DNA of 8,083 bases from DATAMF01 sp964472565 (GTDB lineage Bacteria; Chloroflexota; Anaerolineae; Aggregatilineales; Aggregatilineaceae). A program made the position numbers and the translations under genes. The stretch spans positions 1 to 8,083 of the forward strand of contig CAYYNB010000231.1 in assembly GCA_964472565.1 (NCBI GenBank), given 5' to 3'. The notes beneath the pieces are model-generated. The model saw only the letters and a list, made by a program, of their open reading frames with translations. It made no database searches and was not told the DNA's origin. Below, piece by piece: positions 3,992-8,083 of the stretch; positions within the stretch are counted from its first letter, which is position 1; every line of letters starts with the position of its first letter.

Positions 3992-6895
3992 ATGGCAGAT
4001 TACACCCCCCAGCAGTTTACCGAAAAATGGGAACGCGCCGAACTCAAAGAACGCGCCAGTTACCAGGAACATTTCATGGACCTGTGCCACCTGGTGGGAC
4101 ATCCAACACCTGTTGAAATGGACCCCACCGGCGAGTTTTTCTGCTTTGAGGCCGGTGGCAAAACGACCACCGGCGGCCAGGGATTCGCGGACGTCTGGTA
4201 CAAGGGCCACTTTGCCATCGAGTACAAAGGCAAAGGCAAGTATGAGACGCTCGACGCGGCCTACCAGCAGCTTCTCAAATACCGCGAGTACCTGGGCAAT
4301 CCGCCGCTGCTGATTGTCTGCGACATCGAGAACTGGGAAATCCACACCAACTTCACCGGCACGGAAAAACGCGTTCACCGCTTTGCCAACCGTGATATTG
4401 CTACAACCACGCGCATTCAGCGGATGCTGCGCTGGCTGTTCGATGACCCTCAACAGTTCCACCCGGAACGTACCGCCGAAGAAGTGACTGCCGATGCCGC
4501 GGTGGGCTTCAAAGACATCGCGGATAATATGCGCGCCTGGGACGCCGCACCGGAACGCATCGCGCATTTTCTCACCAAGCTGGTATTCTGCCTGTTTGCG
4601 GAGGATGTCGGCCTGCTGCCCGCTGGATTGAGCGGCAAAGGGCTGTTTACCGAGATTGTCGAGCAAACGCGCACCAAACCCCGCGACTTTGTGACGTACA
4701 CCCAGCAGTTGTTCCAGGCGATGGCGCAGGGCGGCAAGGTCCAGTTCCGCGATATTCGCTGGTTTGATGGCATCCTGTTTGATGACGTGGTGGTCGAAGA
4801 ACTGAGCGCAGAGGCCCTCACTGCGCTTCTAAAAGCGTGCAACGTGGACTGGTCCTCGGTTGAACCGGCCATCTTCGGGACGCTGTTCGAGCGCAGTTTG
4901 GACCCATCCAAGCGAGCGCAGTTGGGCGCGCATTACACCAGCCGCAGCGACATTCTGCTGATCGTCGAGCCGGTGCTGATGCAGCCGCTCCGCCGCGAGT
5001 GGGAGACAATCCAGGCGGAAGCCGCGCCGGTGCGCGAGAAGTACGACGCCGCGCTGAATGATGGAATACGCGCGACGATCACCCGCTTTGCCAACGAACT
5101 GCTGGCGCTGCGTGAGCGCATGTTGGCCCGGCTGCGCTCTGTGACTGTGCTCGATCCGGCATGTGGATCGGGCAATTTCCTGTATGTCGCGCTGCAACTG
5201 CTCAAAGACCTGGAAAAAGAAGTAATTCACCATCCTCTGTGGCGCAATCTGCCGCTGGCGATTCCCGAAGTACATCCGCGCCAGTTGTACGGCATTGAGA
5301 TCAACCCCATCGCGCACGATCTCGCCTCGATTGTGGTTTGGATCGGCTACATCCAGTGGCAGCAGAACAACGGCTATCTATCGTTCAAGGAACCAATTCT
5401 GGAACCGCTGCGCAACATCCAGCAGATGGACGCGATCCTGGCATTTGACCAGGACGGAAATCCGGTCGAACCGGAATGGCCGAGCGTGGATGTGATTGTG
5501 AGCAATCCGCCGTTTCTAGGCGATAAGAAGATGCGCTCAGAATTGGGTGATCAGTATGTGGATGTTCTGCGCAGCCTCTATGAAGACAAAATACCAGGAC
5601 AAAGTGACCTTGTCTGCTATTGGTTTGAGCAAGCACGACAAATGATTGAACATGGTCATGTCAAACGCGCCGGGTTGTTATCGACTAACTCCATTAGGAG
5701 TGGGTCAAATCGGCGAGTTCTGGATCGCATCAAAGAAACCGGCGATATTTTCATGGCATGGTCGGATCGCGACTGGATTCTTGATGGCGCAGCCGTTCGA
5801 GTCTCGATGGTGGGTTTTGATGCAGGGCTGGAAACAAAAAAATACCTTGATAGTGCCCAAGTGACCGAAATTCACCCGAATCTGACAGCCAAGATTGATA
5901 TCACTATTGCACGCCAATTGGGTGAGAATTCGGGCAGGGGTTTTATTGGCGGGCAAAAAACGGGACCTTTTGAAATTGACGAAGGCCAAGCCCGAATGAT
6001 GCTGAAAGCTCAAAATCGTTCGGGAGTCGATAATTCGGACGTCTTACGTCCATTTTATGTGGCCCAGGACATTACAGGAAGATGGTCGGGAAGATGGATC
6101 GTTGATTTTGGATTTGACACTCCATTGGAACAGGCACAACTTTATGAACTTCCGTTTGCTTTTGTAAAGGAGGCTGTCTATCCGGTTCGTCAGGAAAATC
6201 GCCAAGAAGTATTGCGTCAAAACTGGTGGCTCCATGAAAAACCTCGCCCTGCTATGCGCCAAGCCCTAGCTGATTTGGCTTGCTTCATTTGTACGCCACG
6301 AGTTGCCAAACACCGCATTTTCGTGTGGCTGCCGATAAACGTATGGCCTGATACTCGCACAGTCGTTATTGCGAGTGATCAGGATTATCATTTTGGTGTT
6401 TTGCATTCCCAAATTCACGAAGTATGGTCTTTAGCCACATCCTCTTGGCATGGCAAAGGGAATGATCCAACTTACAATACTACGACCTGCTTCGAAACTT
6501 TCCCGTTTCCGTGGTCGCCCGGTCAGGAACCCACCGAGCATCCCGCCTATCTTGCCATCAGCGCCGCCGCGCAGCAGCTTCACGAGGAGCGCGAAGTGTG
6601 GCTCAACCCGCCGGGAGCCTCAGAGCGCATTCTCAAGGATCGCACGCTGACCAATCTCTACAATGCGCTGCTGGTGTTTCGTGGCATCTCCGCGCCCGAA
6701 GGCAAAAAGCACCCGAAGATCATCGCAGCGGCAGGCGATTTCGCGCCCCGGTTAGACGCGCTGCACCGGGCGCTAGATCGCGCCGTGTGTGAGGCGTATG
6801 GCTGGGAGTATGCGGTGTTGGATGATAAGGAAGAGATTCTGCGGCGGCTGCTGGCGCTCAATTTAGAGCGGGCATCTCAGTTAAATGAATATTAA
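3992..6895 (+). CDS. MmeI-like Type IIG/IIL restriction enzyme and N6-adenine methyltransferase (single chain)
   Basis: At 967 residues this matches the MmeI family (MmeI is about 920), enzymes that methylate adenine in a short asymmetric site and cut at a fixed distance (about 20 bases for MmeI) from the same polypeptide. The nuclease is N-terminal: D67-X9-E77-Y-K79, the exact D-X9-EXK spacing of MmeI, inside GFADVWYKGHFAIEYKGK. A helical connector covers about 160-300. The methyltransferase follows in gamma-class order: GAHYTS (312-317, motif X), DPACGSGNF (388-396, S-adenosylmethionine motif I) and NPPF (505-508, catalytic motif IV). The recognition domain ends with FGVLHSQIHEVW (801-812) and CFETFPFPW (to 841), then a C-terminal helical domain. 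All key residues are present, so it should be active. The Shine-Dalgarno is weak. It has its own promoter and needs no partner subunit. Bases from about 5520 to 6498 are far lower in GC than the rest. Function: defence against unmethylated foreign DNA. Confidence 0.92.
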   Translation: MADYTPQQFTEKWERAELKERASYQEHFMDLCHLVGHPTPVEMDPTGEFFCFEAGGKTTTGGQGFADVWYKGHFAIEYKGKGKYETLDAAYQQLLKYREYLGNPPLLIVCDIENWEIHTNFTGTEKRVHRFANRDIATTTRIQRMLRWLFDDPQQFHPERTAEEVTADAAVGFKDIADNMRAWDAAPERIAHFLTKLVFCLFAEDVGLLPAGLSGKGLFTEIVEQTRTKPRDFVTYTQQLFQAMAQGGKVQFRDIRWFDGILFDDVVVEELSAEALTALLKACNVDWSSVEPAIFGTLFERSLDPSKRAQLGAHYTSRSDILLIVEPVLMQPLRREWETIQAEAAPVREKYDAALNDGIRATITRFANELLALRERMLARLRSVTVLDPACGSGNFLYVALQLLKDLEKEVIHHPLWRNLPLAIPEVHPRQLYGIEINPIAHDLASIVVWIGYIQWQQNNGYLSFKEPILEPLRNIQQMDAILAFDQDGNPVEPEWPSVDVIVSNPPFLGDKKMRSELGDQYVDVLRSLYEDKIPGQSDLVCYWFEQARQMIEHGHVKRAGLLSTNSIRSGSNRRVLDRIKETGDIFMAWSDRDWILDGAAVRVSMVGFDAGLETKKYLDSAQVTEIHPNLTAKIDITIARQLGENSGRGFIGGQKTGPFEIDEGQARMMLKAQNRSGVDNSDVLRPFYVAQDITGRWSGRWIVDFGFDTPLEQAQLYELPFAFVKEAVYPVRQENRQEVLRQNWWLHEKPRPAMRQALADLACFICTPRVAKHRIFVWLPINVWPDTRTVVIASDQDYHFGVLHSQIHEVWSLATSSWHGKGNDPTYNTTTCFETFPFPWSPGQEPTEHPAYLAISAAAQQLHEEREVWLNPPGASERILKDRTLTNLYNALLVFRGISAPEGKKHPKIIAAAGDFAPRLDALHRALDRAVCEAYGWEYAVLDDKEEILRRLLALNLERASQLNEY
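5520..6498 (+). other. Low-GC specificity module inside the MmeI-like gene
   Basis: Hand counts over 60-base blocks give 62% GC at 4921-4980 and 58% at 5461-5520, then 48%, 43%, 45%, 42%, 38% and 43% at blocks starting 5521, 5581, 5821, 6121, 6361 and 6421, returning to 60% at 6481 and 67% at 6541. The low-GC span runs from just after methyltransferase motif IV (NPPF) to the FETFPFP motif that closes the recognition domain. The reading frame is unbroken. Recombinational exchange of the target-recognition segment is the simplest reading. Confidence 0.65.
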
Positions 6896-7003
6896 CCTGC
6901 GATCCTGGGCGACGATCTCACAAATGTTCTCGACCGGTGGCTTGATATGCTCACCTTATTTCAGACAGAAATTGGGCAGCAGCACCTGGAACAGGAAGTC
7001 TGA
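6896..7003 (+). other. In-frame open tail after the MmeI-like stop codon
   Basis: After the TAA at 6893-6895 the same frame stays open to TGA at 7001-7003 and reads as protein-like sequence (ILGDDLTNVLDRWLDMLTLF, then QTEIGQQHLEQEV), with an amphipathic helix character. The MmeI-like protein already ends in the family's usual manner (LLALNLERAS), so this is unlikely to be a lost C-terminus. It could be the tail of another gene whose front was deleted, or a short ORF from ATG at 6950. No ribosome site is evident. Confidence 0.25.
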
Positions 7004-7019
7004 CGATATGTCTGCTGCC
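6975..7019. repeat. 8 bp inverted repeat downstream of the MmeI-like gene
   Basis: GGCAGCAG at 6975-6982 is perfectly inverted as CTGCTGCC at 7012-7019, with 29 bases between that include a small CCTG/CAGG hairpin at 6985-6995. TCTTTG follows, only a weak T-run. It may be a poor intrinsic terminator for the restriction gene; otherwise unexplained. Confidence 0.35.
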
Positions 7020-7043
7020 TCTTTGAATTGAATAGAGTGTATC

Positions 7044-7078
7044 AGGTGAAACCGCGTATATCACCTACACGGTTTTTT
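7044..7078 (+). terminator. Terminator with competing upstream hairpin (attenuator-like leader)
   Basis: AAACCG at 7049-7054 pairs with CGGTTT at 7070-7075, with an extra GT/AC pair set inside (7056-7057 with 7067-7068), and TTTTTT runs over 7073-7078, so the element has intrinsic terminator form. A second stem, AGGTGA at 7044-7049 with TCACCT at 7061-7066, uses overlapping bases and excludes the terminator stem. The T-run ends 15 bases before the ATG at 7094, so this could either end transcripts from the left or attenuate the following gene. Confidence 0.5.
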
Positions 7079-7093
7079 CTCGAGGGGGTTGAA

Positions 7094-7585
7094 ATGACGT
7101 CTCTAGTAAGTTTGCTTAGAAAACTGTTGGGTTCCAAACCAGAGACACCTGTCTCTATACCACTTGACATCCCCGACGATCTACAACAGGCGGTTGCCGC
7201 ATTAATGTACCCCTCTTCTGAGAGTCCACCGGAAGGAGGTCTCCGCGCACACCTCAGCCCCGACCGTGTGAGCGTGCAATATGGAAGACACCTTCTGAAA
7301 GGCGAAGGGCTAGCCCCTCAGCACATACTCGCTTGTTGGGTGGCGCGAGAAGGTCGCTGGGAACCCTGTGAGGCAGCAGAGTTTCTGGCACAGCGCGGCA
7401 CACAAGTTATTTGGCGGACAGAATTTGCCTTGTACTATACGGGCACACAGGCGATCATCGTGCGGCAGAGTCTGGTTCAGGTTACTCCGAACAGGTGCGG
7501 TGGCGGCGGTGGAACAACCGTCTTAAAACGCACACCTGATGGCTGGGTCAAATCCGACGAACCTGGCGAGGCATGGATTATCTAA
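7094..7585 (+). CDS. Unrecognised 163-residue protein with a glycine run
   Basis: The ATG at 7094 is chosen because GAGGGGG at 7082-7088 lies five bases upstream; an upstream TTG at 7028 would translate through the terminator-like hairpin and is unlikely. The product starts with a basic-hydrophobic helix (SLVSLLRKLLGSK), then a Pro-rich linker to about residue 50, followed by a mixed strand-rich part: VQYGRHLLKGEGL, HILACWVAREGRWEPCEAAEF, VIWRTEFALYYTGTQAIIV. A C-G5 run (residues 135-140, PNRCGGGGGTTVLKR) precedes a short GWVKSDEPGEAWII end. There is no signal peptide or clear membrane helix. I know no family for it. It stands between the restriction gene and the repeat-protein genes, with its own leader. 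Confidence 0.65.
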   Translation: MTSLVSLLRKLLGSKPETPVSIPLDIPDDLQQAVAALMYPSSESPPEGGLRAHLSPDRVSVQYGRHLLKGEGLAPQHILACWVAREGRWEPCEAAEFLAQRGTQVIWRTEFALYYTGTQAIIVRQSLVQVTPNRCGGGGGTTVLKRTPDGWVKSDEPGEAWII

Positions 7586-7609
7586 CCTGACGGGGCATAT
7601 TAGGTGTTG

Positions 7610-7774
7610 ATGGATAAACGTTTGGGTGAGGTTGTAAGTGGCCGCGAACTGGCCAGGATTGAATCGGAGCACTCCGAATTAACATGCATGGTGCTAAGCG
7701 AGGATAACCGGCTTCTGGCGATGGCTGATGCCGATGGCAAGACGTGCATCTGGAAACTCACATCGGTTGAGTAA
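7610..7774 (+). pseudogene. Short ORF equal to about one WD40 blade (remnant or mini-protein)
   Basis: ATG at 7610 to TAA at 7772-7774 encodes 54 residues, with GTG and TTG alternatives at 7604 and 7607 and an in-frame TAG at 7601. The sequence GRELARIESEHSELTCMVLSEDNRLLAMADADGKTCIWKL follows the WD40 blade pattern: tG.elar, S.D.r.LA, aDg, and a closing W-K-L. Functional WD40 propellers need several blades, so one blade suggests the last piece of a deleted beta-propeller gene. A short AGG at 7602-7604 could serve as a ribosome site, so expression as a small protein cannot be excluded. Confidence 0.5.
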
Positions 7775-7830
7775 CGGTCAACCGTGCCGTGTGCTTTGCG
7801 AGTGATCGCCAGGCCAAACAGGAGGAAAAC

Positions 7831-8083
7831 ATGTCAACCGACGAAGCCGTACAGCGCATTCAAGAAGCGCTCGAACAAGGGGCTACCGAGCTTGATCTTA
7901 GCCGGAGCAGTCTCACAACTTTGCCAGAGAGTATTGGTAGTCTTACTCGGTTGGAAAGCCTTATCCTGAGCAACAATAAATTACAGAACCTGCCGGAGAG
8001 TATTGGCCACTTCACCCAATTACGAAAACTTTGGCTGGACAGCAACCTGCTGCAAACACTGCCGGAAAGTCTTGGCCAACTCA
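7831..8083 (+). CDS. Leucine-rich-repeat protein, N-terminal part (runs off window)
   Basis: ATG at 7831 follows a perfect AGGAGG at 7820-7825 with five bases between, and the frame stays open for 84 codons to the window end. After a short helical head (MSTDEAVQRIQEALEQGATE) come 23-residue repeats of the form LDLSRSSLTTLPESIGSL, LILSNNKLQNLPESIGHF and LWLDSNLLQTLPESLGQL, the classic LxLxxNxLxxLPxxIG consensus with a 69-base period. Heads of this kind open LRR proteins that often continue into Roc-COR GTPase, TIR or kinase modules in multicellular bacteria, but the downstream part is not visible. LRRs form curved protein-binding surfaces; the ligand is unknown. The spacing to the WD40-like ORF is 56 bases. 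Confidence 0.88.
   Translation, partial: MSTDEAVQRIQEALEQGATELDLSRSSLTTLPESIGSLTRLESLILSNNKLQNLPESIGHFTQLRKLWLDSNLLQTLPESLGQL

Noticed and set aside
3950..4666. 238-residue minus-strand frame opposite the restriction gene
   Set aside because: It covers the conserved nuclease domain on the other strand, a typical GC-driven shadow frame.
7028..7093. Upstream TTG start for the 163-residue protein
   Set aside because: It would place coding sequence across the terminator-like hairpin, and the ATG at 7094 has a much better ribosome site.
1..8083. CRISPR array, insertion sequence or integrase
   Set aside because: No regularly spaced identical repeats, no transposase or recombinase motifs and no terminal inverted repeats bounding a segment were seen.
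7887..8083. 69-base periodic DNA repeat near the right end
   Set aside because: The periodicity is the coding sequence of leucine-rich repeats, not a separate DNA repeat.

Overview
This 8.1 kb window looks like an accessory, probably mobile, region of a moderately GC-rich bacterium. The mix of leucine-rich-repeat and WD40-type sequence, a sigma-like regulator, and rho-independent terminators would suit a filamentous or multicellular lineage such as Chloroflexota or Cyanobacteria. That placement is a guess from gene style, because no phylogenetic marker is present.

Layout. (1) 1-760: the C-terminal winged-helix end of a larger protein, an array of ACTGACAA-type octamers in both orientations, and a small HU/IHF-like DNA-binding protein, all on +. 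(2) 760-2553: a minus-strand unit reading right to left. It has a candidate extended -10 promoter, a possible 75-residue ORF, an unrecognised 468-residue protein, and then, 12 bases after its stop codon, two tandem tRNA genes with anticodons CGU (Thr) and CUU (Lys). The tRNAs are 62/71 identical and differ by compensatory stem changes and one anticodon base. (3) 2554-2928: about 375 bases without a credible gene but rich in potential RNA structure, including a hairpin whose loop can form a 7 bp pseudoknot and a run of five further hairpins, two of them mutually exclusive. It sits directly upstream of (4) 2929-3825, a sigma-70/ECF-like protein with an extra C-terminal helix-turn-helix, closed by a clear intrinsic terminator. 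(5) 3943-6895: an independently expressed single-chain restriction-modification enzyme of the MmeI type (Type IIG/IIL). It carries a D-X9-EXK nuclease, gamma-class N6-adenine methyltransferase motifs and an internal specificity region of much lower GC, consistent with a swapped recognition module. (6) 6896-8083: an open in-frame tail after the MmeI stop, a terminator/antiterminator-like leader, an unrecognised 163-residue protein, a 54-residue ORF resembling one WD40 blade, and the start of a leucine-rich-repeat protein that runs off the window.

Taken together, a replication-type wHTH fragment, an HU-like protein, a phage/plasmid-style sigma-like regulator, cargo tRNAs and a stand-alone restriction enzyme suggest an integrated element carrying defence cargo. 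No integrase, transposase or CRISPR array is visible. The parts most likely to be undescribed are the protein-tRNA-tRNA unit and the structured leader in front of the sigma-like gene.
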